DNA of 64,000 nt, taken from assembly GCF_020524485.1 (NCBI RefSeq), contig NZ_JAIVLF010000006.1, forward strand, positions 372,001 to 436,000, read 5' to 3'. Position 1 is the first letter of the stretch, and every line of letters begins with the position of its first letter. The DNA is from Novosphingobium profundi. Lineage in GTDB: Bacteria; Pseudomonadota; Alphaproteobacteria; Sphingomonadales; Sphingomonadaceae. The notes beneath the pieces are model-generated. The model searched no databases. It was not told the DNA's origin and worked only from the letters and a program-made list of their open reading frames with translations. The position numbers and the translations under genes are program-made. Of this stretch, positions 16,700 through 25,655 are shown in pieces.

Positions 16700-17647
16700 C
16701 TACGCCGCCGCGCGGCGCAACCGGTCGTTGATCGCCGCCCCAATCCCGGTTTCGGGCACGGGCGCGATGGCTATGCGGGGATGACTGTCCGCTGCACCTT
16801 GATGCAGGAGCGCGTAGAGACGGCTCGCCGCCTCGTTGAGGTCGCCTGTGGGCGAAAGCGAAGCATCACCCGCAACGGGACCGAAACCGATATGGAATTC
16901 GTCAGCCTCGGCCGCGTCGGCATCGAGACGCACAGGTTTTCCGGGCGCGTAGTGGCTGGCGAGCTGGCCCGGCGCCTCGATGGCTTGTGAGATGACCGGA
17001 TCGGGCGCACAGCCCAGCACCTGAGCCAGCGTGTCTGCGGCAATGGGGCCAGGACGCAGGACCTGCCAGCGGCCGCCTTCGCGAAGGCCCACGATGGTCG
17101 ATTCCAGACCTGCCTCGCAAGGACCGCCGTCGATCACGGCATCGACGCGTCCGCCGAGCGAGGCGACAACGTGCGCGGCACTGGTCGGACTCACCCCGCC
17201 GCTGGCGTTGGCCGAGGGGGCGGCGAGCGGCAGGCCGGTTTCGGCAATGACCGCGCGCATGACGGCATGCGCCGGGCAGCGCAGCGCGACCGTGGGAAGG
17301 CCTGCCGTCACCGCAGCCGCCACCGGGGCGCCCTCCCGCAAGGGGAGTACCATGGTAAGCGGGCCCGGCCAGAACGCCTCGGCAAGGGCTTTTGCCCGCG
17401 CGTCGAGATGGGCGATGGCCTCCGCCGCGTCCGTATCGGCGACATGGACGATAAGCGGGTTGAAGCTGGGCCGCCCCTTCGCCGCATAGATGGCCGCGAC
17501 GGACTCATCACGGTCAGCTCTGGCAGCCAGGCCATAGACCGTTTCGGTCGGCACCGCGACCAGGCCGCCGCTACGCAGGATCTCCCCCGCCGAGGCAAGA
17601 TCGGGCGAGGATGAAGTCAGGAGGCGGGGACGACTGGCGGGATTCAT
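16700..17647 (-). CDS. tsaC: L-threonylcarbamoyladenylate synthase
   Basis: Makes threonylcarbamoyl-AMP for the t6A37 modification of ANN-decoding tRNAs. The 315-residue protein is the long Sua5 form: a YrdC domain with VPTETVYGLAARA, KGRPSFNPLIVHV and PSANASGGVSPT, then a linker and a C-terminal Sua5 domain (QLASHYAPGKPVRL). It faces away from the DUF815 gene with 54 nt between starts and converges on dgt across repeat copy 3. TsaD, its usual partner enzyme, is not in the window. Sua5 could equally be used as the name. Confidence 0.92.
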   Translation of the reverse strand: MNPASRPRLLTSSSPDLASAGEILRSGGLVAVPTETVYGLAARADRDESVAAIYAAKGRPSFNPLIVHVADTDAAEAIAHLDARAKALAEAFWPGPLTMVLPLREGAPVAAAVTAGLPTVALRCPAHAVMRAVIAETGLPLAAPSANASGGVSPTSAAHVVASLGGRVDAVIDGGPCEAGLESTIVGLREGGRWQVLRPGPIAADTLAQVLGCAPDPVISQAIEAPGQLASHYAPGKPVRLDADAAEADEFHIGFGPVAGDASLSPTGDLNEAASRLYALLHQGAADSHPRIAIAPVPETGIGAAINDRLRRAAA

Positions 17648-17701
17648 ACCCTGCCGCTATAGCGCAGCGCAGCGAAAGCCAAGGAAAAGCGCAAGGAAGC
17701 C

Positions 17702-18547
17702 ATGACCACACCGCTGCCCGAAACGGACACGCCCGCCCTTCTCTCCCGTATTGCCGAGGCGCTGGAGCGCATCGCACCGGCCCCCGTACCTGCGACCGAC
17801 TGGCTGGCCTTCCCCGCCTATGTCTGGAACGGCACCTCGGCGCGCGGCGTAACGCAGCTGGAGGCCCCCGCGCTCGACATGCTGCGCGGGATCGATGATC
17901 AGAAGGCGAGCGTCGTCACCAACGTGCTGCGTCTGGCCGCAGGCCATGCGGCGCACGACATGCTGCTGTGGGGCTCACGCGGGATGGGCAAGTCCGCGCT
18001 CTTGCGCGCCGCGATCCGCAAGGGCCAGGCCGAGCACGACAATGCCATCGCCCTCGTCCAGGTCGGTCAGGATGCGCTTGCGGGCGTGACCGATCTCTTT
18101 GCGACTCTGGGGAAGATCGAGCGCCGCTTTCTCGTCTTCGTCGATGATCTGGGCTTTGAGGAGAACGATGGCGCAGGTCCACGTCTGCTGCGCTCCTGGC
18201 TCGAGGGCGGGGTTGAGGCACGCCCGGCCAACGTGCGCCTTGCCGTCACTTCCAACCGCCGCGCCATTGTCTCGCGCTCGATGCACGAGCAGGACGATCC
18301 CATCAATCCGCGCGACGTGGTCGATGATCGCCTCGCGCTGGCCGACCGGTTCGGCCTCTCCATCGGCTTCCACGCCTGCGATCAGGACGCCTATCTTGCC
18401 ATCATCGGGGGCTACGCGCAGGAGTTCGCCCTGGAGTGGGACCAGGGCGATGCGCTGGAGTGGTCGCGCCGCCGCGGCGCGCGTTCAGGCCGTGTGGCCT
18501 GGCAGTACGTCAACGAATTGGCCGGGCGCGCGGGCAAGACCATCTGA
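17702..18547 (+). CDS. DUF815 family ATPase
   Basis: AAA-type ATPase of 281 residues in the DUF815 family. Walker A is GSRGMGKSALLRA (about residue 92), Walker B is FLVFVDDLGFEE, and the family sequence LAVTSNRRAIVSR followed by RDVVDDRLALADRFGLSIGF is complete. The role of this family is not established; its fold suggests DnaA/IstB-like DNA or protein remodelling. The ATG has AAGGA about 5 nt upstream. It is divergent from tsaC and ends 24 nt before the convergent sugar dehydrogenase. Confidence 0.82.
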   Translation: MTTPLPETDTPALLSRIAEALERIAPAPVPATDWLAFPAYVWNGTSARGVTQLEAPALDMLRGIDDQKASVVTNVLRLAAGHAAHDMLLWGSRGMGKSALLRAAIRKGQAEHDNAIALVQVGQDALAGVTDLFATLGKIERRFLVFVDDLGFEENDGAGPRLLRSWLEGGVEARPANVRLAVTSNRRAIVSRSMHEQDDPINPRDVVDDRLALADRFGLSIGFHACDQDAYLAIIGGYAQEFALEWDQGDALEWSRRRGARSGRVAWQYVNELAGRAGKTI

Positions 18548-18571
18548 GGCCCTGCCCGCCCCGTCTGAGGC

Positions 18572-20071
18572 TTAGTCCTTCTCGCGGTTGAGGATCCGGT
18601 CGGTCCCCCGGAAACCGGCCTGGAGACGCTTCTGCGCGGCTTCGGGCGAGTTGGGATCGACGAGGCCCGGCTTGGGCTCCAGATGCTCTGTCACGATGGG
18701 CGTGATCTCGGGCGAGGCGTCCGCATCGGGCGCCACCACGCGCCAGACGATGCCGGCCGTATCGTCGGTGACGAGGAGCGCACCGCTCGCATCAAAAGCC
18801 ACCCAGGTCGGACGGCCGTGGGTGGTGCTGCCGTCCTCTTCCAGGAAGCCGGTCAGCACGCGCTGCGGCTTCACATCCTTGGGGTTGCCGTTGGCATCGA
18901 AGGGAATGAAGACGACGTCGTAACCCACCGCCGGACGGCGATTCCACGAACCATGGCGGGCGATGAACGCTCCGTTCTGGAAGGCCTTGCCCAGCTTCGT
19001 ACCGCCCTTGTCGAACACCATGCCGAGTGTGCCGGTGTGTGCGCCCATCGCGTACTCGGGCTTGCGCGTATACTCGATCATGTAGGTCTGCATGTCGTAC
19101 TGGACGCGCTCATCGAAGATGTTCTTCCAATAGACCCAGGGCCAGCCATACTGCGCGCCTACGGGCACGTTGGTAAAGTAGTCGGGCACGAGGTCGGGGC
19201 CGAGCATGTCGCGCTCCTGCACCGTCGCCCACATCTCGCCCGTCGCGGGATTCCAGTCGAGGCCGTTGGGGTTGCGCATGCCCGCCGCGAACTGGCGGCG
19301 GCGGCCTGTTTCGGTGTCAATTTCCCAGATGGCCGCGCGCCCGGCCTCTTCCTCCATGCCGTTGTCGGCGATGTTGGTGGCCGAACCGACCGCGACGTAG
19401 AGCGCCTTGCCGTCCTCGCTCAGGAGCAGGTTGCGCATCCAGTGATTGCCGCCCGGCCACAAGTCCATGAGCTTCTTCGGGGAGCCCTCGATCTTCGTGT
19501 CGCCCGGCGTGAAGGCAAACTCGAGAATCGCGTCGTGGTTGGCGACGTAGAGCTTGCCGTCCCGGTAAGCCATGCCCGAGGGCGAGACGAGATCGGCCGT
19601 GCGCAGATCAAAAGTCTGATCGGCCGTGCCGTCACCGTTGGAATCGCGCAGCAGCTTGATGGTATCGGCCGAAGGGGCGCCCGCGCCCACCTTGCCCATC
19701 GCCCAGCCCATGACCATGCCGGTGAGACCACCACTCTCGCTCGCCTTGGGCGCGCCGGTCTCGGCCACCAGCACGTCGCCGTTGGGAAGCGTGAGCATCG
19801 TGCGCGGATGCTGGAGACCTTGCGCAAAACGCGTGACGACAAGGCCCTTGGCCGGCGTTGGCGCCTCATCCTCGGCCCACCCCACCGGATCGACCAGCTT
19901 CATGCTGGGGATCGTCTGCGGGTCGGGATCGACCAGAGTCGGGTCCTTGCCCGCAGTGGCGTCGCTCGGCAGGTCCGAGCTGTTGGAATACTGCGTCCAG
20001 GCAAAGAAGGCGACAAGCGCCAGGACGAGAACGATGAGGGCCGCGAAGGCCTTGAGCAGGATCGAGCGCAT
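18572..20071 (-). CDS. PQQ-dependent sugar dehydrogenase-like (sorbosone dehydrogenase family)
   Basis: Membrane-anchored, periplasmic six-bladed beta-propeller of 499 residues. One N-terminal hydrophobic segment (SILLKAFAALIVLVLALVAF) is an anchor or uncleaved signal. Family segments include LPNGDVLVAETG, GMRNPNGLDWNPATGEMW, NIADNGMEEEAGRAAIWEID and HGSWNRRPAVGYDVVF. PQQ binding and sugar oxidation are inferred from family; the substrate is unknown, and no PQQ synthesis gene is seen here. ATG 20071 puts the hydrophobic stretch at the N-terminus and is preferred to an upstream start at 20107. Confidence 0.85.
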   Translation of the reverse strand: MRSILLKAFAALIVLVLALVAFFAWTQYSNSSDLPSDATAGKDPTLVDPDPQTIPSMKLVDPVGWAEDEAPTPAKGLVVTRFAQGLQHPRTMLTLPNGDVLVAETGAPKASESGGLTGMVMGWAMGKVGAGAPSADTIKLLRDSNGDGTADQTFDLRTADLVSPSGMAYRDGKLYVANHDAILEFAFTPGDTKIEGSPKKLMDLWPGGNHWMRNLLLSEDGKALYVAVGSATNIADNGMEEEAGRAAIWEIDTETGRRRQFAAGMRNPNGLDWNPATGEMWATVQERDMLGPDLVPDYFTNVPVGAQYGWPWVYWKNIFDERVQYDMQTYMIEYTRKPEYAMGAHTGTLGMVFDKGGTKLGKAFQNGAFIARHGSWNRRPAVGYDVVFIPFDANGNPKDVKPQRVLTGFLEEDGSTTHGRPTWVAFDASGALLVTDDTAGIVWRVVAPDADASPEITPIVTEHLEPKPGLVDPNSPEAAQKRLQAGFRGTDRILNREKD

Positions 20072-20132
20072 GGGCACCGAGATAGATGCCCCCCGTCTAT
20101 GCGGCAACCTCGAGTTGCGCTACCTGAGGGCC

Positions 20133-20618
20133 ATGTACGATTTTGCCCCCCTTACCGACGCCCCCAAGCCCGAACTCTATGAGGAACTCGCCCGCGCCGC
20201 GCAGGCCCTGGTCGAAGGCGAGCGCGACGCCGTGGCCAACATGGCGAACCTGGCCGCGCTCATCTGGCAGTTCGTGCCCGATCTCAACTGGTCCGGCTTC
20301 TATCGCATGGTCGAGGATGAGCTCGTGCTCGGCCCCTTCATCGGCAAGCCCGCCTGCATCCGCATTCCGCTGAGTTCCGGCGTGTGCGGCGCGGCCGCGC
20401 GGACCGGCGAGACCCAGCTCGTGCCTGATGTCCACGCCTTCCCCGGCCACATCGCCTGCGATGCCGACAGCCGCTCCGAGCTCGTCGTACCTGTCGTGGT
20501 CCATGGCAAGGTGATCGCGGTCATCGACCTCGACAGCCCCCTTCCCGAGCGCTTCGACGAGGAAGATGCCAAGGGGTTTGCCCGCCTTGCCGAGATCGCG
20601 GCAAAGGCCATCGGCTGA
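20133..20618 (+). CDS. msrC: Free methionine-(R)-sulfoxide reductase (GAF domain)
   Basis: GAF-domain enzyme of 161 residues that reduces free methionine-R-sulfoxide. All three family cysteines are present: in KPACIRIP, in GVCGAAARTG and in HIACDADSRSELVVPV, in the order of the catalytic and resolving residues of the E. coli enzyme. The NWSGFY motif near residue 50 is also typical. The ATG at 20133 is the first that gives a family-length protein. It is divergent from the sugar dehydrogenase gene, whose start is 61 nt away. Confidence 0.92.
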   Translation: MYDFAPLTDAPKPELYEELARAAQALVEGERDAVANMANLAALIWQFVPDLNWSGFYRMVEDELVLGPFIGKPACIRIPLSSGVCGAAARTGETQLVPDVHAFPGHIACDADSRSELVVPVVVHGKVIAVIDLDSPLPERFDEEDAKGFARLAEIAAKAIG

Positions 20619-20747
20619 CGCCTTCAGGCCTGCGCCGTTTCGGGACAGGCACAGGCACACGATAGTCCGCCCAGGACCTCGGTGCTAATTCGCAAGGGCA
20701 GACATTCGGGAGAATTCCCGGCGATGCCCTTGCGAAGGAGACCTGCG

Positions 20748-21131
20748 ATGCGCCTGTCCTGCCCTCACCTTACCTGCGCGGCGCTGCTTCTGACTCTATC
20801 CACGACATCCGCTAGCGCCCGGGAGGCCGTACGCTACGGTGGCTTCGATCCGGTCGCACGGGACGCCTGGCTTGTCGATTGCTACCAGAAGGTCGCTCTA
20901 CGCGATGCCCAAGCTGGAATCCGGCCCGCCCCCGACGCACCGGACGAGTGCCAGGCCTATCTCGATGCTTACTATGAGCGCTACACGCGCACGCGCACCG
21001 CACCCTCGCAAGGCAAAGCCGGACCCGGCTTCACAGCGCCCGGCTACGAGGCAAGTCGCTATGGCGCGGACTATACGGTCGCAGCCGGGCCGGACTTCAC
21101 TTCTGAAGAGGTTGTGCAGAGCCTCCCCTGA
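20748..21131 (+). CDS. Small secreted hypothetical protein
   Basis: Protein of 127 residues that I do not recognise. A signal peptide is clear (CAALLLTLSTTSASA, cleavage probably after ASA), so it should reach the periplasm. The mature part has two cysteines (LVDCYQK and DECQAY), which could form a disulfide, and a Tyr/Gly/Pro-rich tail. ATG 20748 is supported by GAAGGAG 7 nt upstream; in-frame ATGs further upstream lack this. Repeat copy 4 starts 17 nt after the stop codon. Confidence 0.65.
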   Translation: MRLSCPHLTCAALLLTLSTTSASAREAVRYGGFDPVARDAWLVDCYQKVALRDAQAGIRPAPDAPDECQAYLDAYYERYTRTRTAPSQGKAGPGFTAPGYEASRYGADYTVAAGPDFTSEEVVQSLP

Positions 21132-21148
21132 GGCAAGGATGAAGTGAT

Positions 21149-21262
21149 TCAAGGGGCCATTGCCCCTTGACCCCAAAAGGGGCGACCGCACCTTCCTCAG
21201 GCCAGATAGCGCGCGCAAGGTGAGCTCGACAGGTCGGGGAGCCCGAGGGCGATGGCCCTCGG
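21149..21262 (+). repeat. Dispersed double-hairpin repeat, copy 4
   Basis: Left hairpin TCAAGGGGC / GCCCCTTGA with loop CATT at 21149-21170; right hairpin CCGAGGGC / GCCCTCGG with loop GATG at 21243-21262. It exactly fills the gap between two convergent genes, 17 nt after the small secreted protein's stop and 11 nt before the parB stop, with T/C-rich sequence following on the parB side. Confidence 0.85.
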
Positions 21263-21273
21263 AATACCTCTTC

Positions 21274-22263
21274 TCAGATCGCCCCGCCGGTCAGGCGCTG
21301 ACACACGAGATCGAGCTGGTCGAGCGTCGCGTACTTGATCGTCACCGTCCCCGAACGCGGGTCCTCATCCGACTGAATCTTGACCGGAAGGCCCAGGAAC
21401 TCCTCAAGGTGATCCTGCACGGCGACGATATCGGCATCCTGCGCGGGATCGCGCGCCGGACGGGCAGCACGGCGCGGTGCCGGAGCCGTTTCACCGCGCA
21501 TCTTCTTGCGCACGAGCTTCTCGACGTCACGCACCGACATCTGCGCCGAGACGGCCTGTCCGGCGATATCTTCGGCATCGTCGCAGCCGATCAGCGCACG
21601 TGCATGGCCCATCGACAGATCGCCCTTCTCGACGAGCTTGACCACATCGTCAGGCAGCGAAAGCAGGCGCTGAAAATTGGCCACGTGGCTGCGGCTCTTA
21701 TCGACCAGGCGCGCGATCTCGGCCTGCGTCATCCCTTCGGATTCGGACAGGCGCTGGTAGGCGCGAGCCTCTTCGATGGGGTTGAGATCCTCACGCTGGA
21801 GGTTCTCGATGAGCGCCAGCGCCATGACCTCGCGATCGGAGAGATCTCGAACCAGTGCGGGAATCTCGTGCAGCTGGGCTTTCTGTGCGGCACGCCAACG
21901 ACGCTCGCCCGCCACAAGTTGGAATGCGCCTGTATCGGTAGGGCGCACGATGATGGGCTGGATGACGCCGCGCTGGGCAATCGAGGCTGCGAGTTCGTCG
22001 AGCGCTTCCTCATCGAAATGACGGCGCGGCTGCAGCGGGTCGGGCTTGATTTCGGCAATCGTCAGCGAGCGAAGGCCAAGCCCCCGGGCCGTATCCGCCG
22101 TGGCTCCACCCGCGGCCGAAGACGATGCTTCCCCTGCCCCGGACGTCGCCACCGGCTCCTCACGGCGACTCTCACCCAGAAGGGCTCCAAGACCGCGACC
22201 AAGGCCACGCGACTTCTGGCGCGTCATTGCCGGAGTGCTTCGGGGGGCGGTGTCGTCGCTCAT
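21274..22263 (-). CDS. parB: Chromosome partitioning protein ParB
   Basis: ParB/Spo0J CTPase clamp that loads at parS and spreads to segregate the origin region. The 329-residue protein has an N-terminal QKSRGLGRGLGALLG (ParA-interacting), the CTP-binding ParB box with IKPDPLQPRRHFDEE, GVIQPIIVRP and GERRWRAAQKA, a helix-turn-helix (MTQAEIARLVDKSRSHVAN) and a C-terminal dimer domain (VTIKYATLDQLDLVCQRL). ATG 22263 overlaps the parA stop (ATGA). Six candidate parS sites are in the window. A long upstream extension of the frame lies over parA and is rejected. Confidence 0.97.
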   Translation of the reverse strand: MSDDTAPRSTPAMTRQKSRGLGRGLGALLGESRREEPVATSGAGEASSSAAGGATADTARGLGLRSLTIAEIKPDPLQPRRHFDEEALDELAASIAQRGVIQPIIVRPTDTGAFQLVAGERRWRAAQKAQLHEIPALVRDLSDREVMALALIENLQREDLNPIEEARAYQRLSESEGMTQAEIARLVDKSRSHVANFQRLLSLPDDVVKLVEKGDLSMGHARALIGCDDAEDIAGQAVSAQMSVRDVEKLVRKKMRGETAPAPRRAARPARDPAQDADIVAVQDHLEEFLGLPVKIQSDEDPRSGTVTIKYATLDQLDLVCQRLTGGAI

Positions 22264-23036
22264 GCTGCCTTCCTCGCTTCGGGGAGCCGCGTAATCAGTT
22301 CGCGGGCCAGCGCCATATAGGCCCGGCTGCCCGCGCAAGAGTGATCGTAGATCAGCGCCGGAACCCCGTGGCTTGGCGCCTCGGACAGGCGCACGTTGCG
22401 CGGGATGTTGGTATCGAAGATCAGGGGCCCAAGACAGGAGCGCACATCGTCCGACACCTGGTCCGTGAGGCGGTTGCGGCGATCGAACATGGTCAGGACG
22501 ATACCGATGATACCCAGATCGGGGTTGAAGCGCTGCTGGACGCGCTCGACGGTGGTGAGCAGCTGGCTGAGGCCTTCGAGAGCGAAGAACTCGCACTGCA
22601 GCGGCACCAGGAGCTTGTCGGCTGCGGTCAGTGCGTTGAGCGTCAGCAGGCCGAGCGAGGGCGGGCAATCGATCAGGCAGACATCGTATCCGGAATCGTC
22701 GCGCAGCGCGGCGCGCAGGCGATGTGCGCGGTCATCGGCGTTGACCAGCTCCACTTCGGCCCCCGAGAGATCCACCGTCGCAGCGAGGAGGTCGAGACCG
22801 GGGATCGAACTGGGCACCACGCACTCGGCAAGCGGACGCTTGTCGACAAGGACGTCGTAGGACGAAAATTCGCGATCGGCCGGATAGACACCGATGCCCG
22901 TAGAGGCATTTCCCTGGGGGTCGAGATCGACCAGAAGGGTCTTCCATCCCGTGGCCGCAAGGGCGGTCGCAACGTTGATGGCCGTGGTTGTCTTCCCGAC
23001 GCCACCCTTCTGGTTGGCGATAGCAATACGGATCAC
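22260..23036 (-). CDS. parA: Chromosome partitioning ATPase ParA
   Basis: Deviant Walker ATPase of 258 residues that moves ParB-parS complexes over the nucleoid. The P-loop KGGVGKTTTAINV starts at about residue 10, followed by LLVDLDPQGNASTG and CLIDCPPSLGLLTLNAL. The best start is GTG 23036, which puts the family sequence IRIAIANQKGG at the N-terminus, has GGAAGGGAAAG upstream and overlaps the rsmG stop as GTGA. It lies in the mnmG-rsmG-parA-parB transcript, so its expression is probably coupled to the tRNA and rRNA modification genes. Confidence 0.96.
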   Translation of the reverse strand: MIRIAIANQKGGVGKTTTAINVATALAATGWKTLLVDLDPQGNASTGIGVYPADREFSSYDVLVDKRPLAECVVPSSIPGLDLLAATVDLSGAEVELVNADDRAHRLRAALRDDSGYDVCLIDCPPSLGLLTLNALTAADKLLVPLQCEFFALEGLSQLLTTVERVQQRFNPDLGIIGIVLTMFDRRNRLTDQVSDDVRSCLGPLIFDTNIPRNVRLSEAPSHGVPALIYDHSCAGSRAYMALARELITRLPEARKAA

Positions 23037-23674
23037 GTGGTCTTTCCCTTCCTGCCGGACAGCGTTCCGACAATAATGCCTGCCTGCGGGTCCGTCAGGG
23101 ACTGTTCCACGTGGAACACGTGCCGCCACTTGCGAAGGTCGTCCAATTCTTGCTGTGCCGAGCGCCCCTTGGGCAACACCCACAGGGTGTCACTTGTGGA
23201 AAATCGCGCGGATAACTCCAAAAGCTTTTGCAAGGGCGCAAAGGCACGGGCCGAGATCACCGCGGCGTCGCGCGATTCGACCTGTTCGAGACGTTGCCCG
23301 GCCACGCGCGCCTTATCCAGCCCCATCGCCTCGCGCGCGCGCTCCAGCCACTCGATTCGCCGCGCGCGCGATTCGACCATGACCACTTCGCAGTCCGGTC
23401 GCAGCGCCGCAATGGCGAGGCCCGGGAAGCCCGCCCCTGTACCAAGATCGAACCAGGGCCCTCGTGTTTCACGTGGAACATGAGACAGCAGCTGAGCCGA
23501 GTCGACTATATGCCGTAGCCAGACCTGCTCCAGGCTCGCCACTGAAACCAGGTTCTGGCGCTGGTTTTCCTCGGCCAGCATGGACACCAGACATTCAAGG
23601 CGTTCCGCCGCCTGCGCATCGAACTCAGGCAGCGCTTCAAGCCAGGCACGCGCCTCGACTTCTGTGGTAATCAT
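23033..23674 (-). CDS. rsmG: 16S rRNA (guanine527-N7)-methyltransferase
   Basis: Methylates G527 of 16S rRNA using S-adenosylmethionine. The 213-residue protein has NLVSVASLEQVWLRHIVDSAQLL, the SAM-binding FDLGTGAGFPGLAIA, and VVMVESRARRIEWL, which are diagnostic. The gene contains two parS-type sites (23103-23118 and 23465-23480), read as FHVEQ and VPRET in the protein. It overlaps mnmG upstream (ATGA) and parA downstream (GTGA). Also known as gidB. Confidence 0.96.
   Translation of the reverse strand: MITTEVEARAWLEALPEFDAQAAERLECLVSMLAEENQRQNLVSVASLEQVWLRHIVDSAQLLSHVPRETRGPWFDLGTGAGFPGLAIAALRPDCEVVMVESRARRIEWLERAREAMGLDKARVAGQRLEQVESRDAAVISARAFAPLQKLLELSARFSTSDTLWVLPKGRSAQQELDDLRKWRHVFHVEQSLTDPQAGIIVGTLSGRKGKTT
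23103..23118. other. parS site within rsmG (14/16, perfect palindrome)
   Basis: TGTTCCACGTGGAACA is a perfect palindrome that differs from TGTTTCACGTGAAACA only at the symmetric positions 5 and 12, a variant known from other bacteria's parS sites. It lies 67 bp upstream of the parA start. Confidence 0.85.
23465..23480. other. parS site within rsmG (15/16)
   Basis: TGTTTCACGTGGAACA differs from the consensus at one position. It lies 362 bp from the preceding parS site, inside the rsmG coding region. Confidence 0.9.
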
Positions 23675-25533
23675 GCGGCCGATACCTCCCGACGCGCGCG
23701 AACAAGAACAGCGGCAAGCGCCGCCGGGGTGATGCCCGGGATACGGCCCGCAGCCGCCAGCGTCGCCGGGCGCGCCTTGGTCAGACGCTCGACCATTTCT
23801 CGAGAGAGACCTGGAATCTGATCGTAGGGAAAATCATCGCCAAGGGGCAGCGCTTCACTCGCGCGTAGGTCTTTCAGCTCGCGTTCCTGGCGTTCGAGAT
23901 AAGGCGCGTAGGCCGCATCCTCGACAACTTCCTCAGCCAAGGAGGCATCGGCAAGCGGGGATTCCCCCCCTTCCCTTTCCAGCCACGGAGCAAGTCGCTC
24001 CAGATCGATTCCGTCAAACCGCAACCATTCGCGCAAGGGCAGACGCCCCAGGTCCATGCGCACCGACATGCCCGCTTGAGCAAGCTCGCTGGCAGGGACG
24101 GACTGATCGAGGCCCCTCTCCAGATCGGCGCGGGCCTCTTCACGCCGTGCGAACCAGGCCGCCCGCTCCTCGCCGACCGCCCCAACGCCAAGCGCCAATG
24201 GGGTCAGGCGTGTGCTGGCGTTGTTCGCGCGCAGACGCAATCGATACTCGGCGCGCGCCGTCAGCATGCGGTAGGGCTCGCTGACACCATGCAAAGTGAG
24301 ATCATCGATCATCACCGCCATATAACTGTTGGCCCGGTCGAGCGGGGCTGGCGCACGCTCAAGGATAGCGGCGGCGGCATGCATGCCGGCCACGAGTCCC
24401 TGCGCCGCAGCCTCTTCGTAGCCCGTCGTCCCGTTGATCTGGCCGGCACAATAGAGCCCGGGCATTTCGCGTAGCTCCAGGCTCGGGCGCAGCGCGCGCG
24501 GATCGATGTGATCATATTCGACCGCATATCCCGGCACGACCATCTCGACCGTCTCCAGCCCTTCCATGCTGCGCATCATGGCCTGCTGGACATCGGTCGG
24601 CAGCGATGTGCTGACACCGTTGGGATAGACCAGGTGGGTCGAGAGCCCCTCTGGTTCGAGAAAGACCTGGTGCCCGTCGCGGTCGGCGAACCGGTGAATC
24701 TTGTCCTCGATGGATGGGCAATAGCGCGGCCCCTGTGCGCCAATGGCACCTGAAAACAAGGGCGAACGATCGAGGTTGGCGCGGATGATATCGTGAGTCT
24801 GCGGGTTGGTGCGCGTGATGGCGCAGAAGACCTGCGGAACGGTCCGGTGGCCAAGAGCCGACATCGTCCACCCGTCGGCATCGGAGGCCTGTTCCTCCAG
24901 ACGCCCCCAGTCGATGGTGCGGCCATCAAGACGCGGCGGGGTGCCTGTCTTGAGCCGGGCCATCGGGAGGTTGGCACCGCGCATCTGTTGCGCCAGCTTC
25001 TGGGCCGAGGCTTCACCTATGCGACCACCGACCAGTCGTTCCTCGCCACGGAACAGAGTCCCGCCAAGGAAGGTACCGGTACACAGGATCGTGGCGGGAG
25101 CGCTCAGCCGGGTCCCGTCGGCGAGGCGAATTCCGGTCACCCTTCCCTGTGCAAGGACCAGTTCGGCAGCCTCACCCGCGACCAAGGTGAGATCGCCCTG
25201 CTCCTTGAGCAGGCGATGGATTGCCGCCTTGAACAGGCGCCGGTCGGCCTGGATACGGGGCCCTTGCACCGCGCTGCCCTTCGAACGGTTGAGCATGCGA
25301 TAGTGGATTGCAGCGGCATCGGCGGCCCGTCCGATCAAGCCATCGAAGGCATCGACCTCACGCACGAGGTGGCCTTTGCCGAGCCCCCCAATGGCCGGAT
25401 TGCAACTCATCGCCCCGACCGCGTCGAGATCGAAACTAACCAGCGCCACGCGCGCGCCTATGCGCGCTGCCACGGCCGCGGCTTCACAACCGGCATGGCC
25501 GCCACCGATCACGATGACATCAAAGGAATGCAT
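23671..25533 (-). CDS. mnmG: tRNA uridine-5-carboxymethylaminomethyl modification enzyme MnmG
   Basis: FAD-dependent partner of MnmE in making cmnm5U34 in tRNA. The 620-residue protein begins FDVIVIGGGHAGCEAA (FAD-binding) and carries MSCNPAIGGLGKGHLVREVDA, LKTGTPPRLDGRTIDW, CPSIEDKIHRF and GQINGTTGYEEAAAQG, all diagnostic of GidA/MnmG. ATG 25533 starts the FAD motif; a short upstream extension is rejected. A perfect parS lies 60 bp upstream of the start. The stop overlaps the rsmG start, linking tRNA modification, 16S modification and ParAB in one operon. Confidence 0.97.
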   Translation of the reverse strand: MHSFDVIVIGGGHAGCEAAAVAARIGARVALVSFDLDAVGAMSCNPAIGGLGKGHLVREVDAFDGLIGRAADAAAIHYRMLNRSKGSAVQGPRIQADRRLFKAAIHRLLKEQGDLTLVAGEAAELVLAQGRVTGIRLADGTRLSAPATILCTGTFLGGTLFRGEERLVGGRIGEASAQKLAQQMRGANLPMARLKTGTPPRLDGRTIDWGRLEEQASDADGWTMSALGHRTVPQVFCAITRTNPQTHDIIRANLDRSPLFSGAIGAQGPRYCPSIEDKIHRFADRDGHQVFLEPEGLSTHLVYPNGVSTSLPTDVQQAMMRSMEGLETVEMVVPGYAVEYDHIDPRALRPSLELREMPGLYCAGQINGTTGYEEAAAQGLVAGMHAAAAILERAPAPLDRANSYMAVMIDDLTLHGVSEPYRMLTARAEYRLRLRANNASTRLTPLALGVGAVGEERAAWFARREEARADLERGLDQSVPASELAQAGMSVRMDLGRLPLREWLRFDGIDLERLAPWLEREGGESPLADASLAEEVVEDAAYAPYLERQERELKDLRASEALPLGDDFPYDQIPGLSREMVERLTKARPATLAAAGRIPGITPAALAAVLVRARREVSAA

Positions 25534-25592
25534 GAGAATGCGCTTACTCCACCGCCCCTGCCCCGTCAAAGCTCCCATTGCATCGCTCGTGG

Positions 25593-25608
25593 TGTTTCAC
25601 GTGAAACA
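25593..25608. other. Perfect parS site between mnmE and mnmG
   Basis: TGTTTCACGTGAAACA matches the bacterial parS consensus at 16 of 16 positions and is the only intergenic member of the cluster, in the 122-bp mnmE-mnmG gap. ParB spreading from here would cover the mnmG promoter region. Confidence 0.95.
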
Positions 25609-25655
25609 TACGAACGGAGGCAATGGAGAGACTGAGTCACGAAACTCTATGCCGA

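Noticed and set aside
23030..23045. CACGTGG at the parA start as a parS half
   Set aside because: Outer positions do not fit and the sequence is explained by the GTG start codon and its context.
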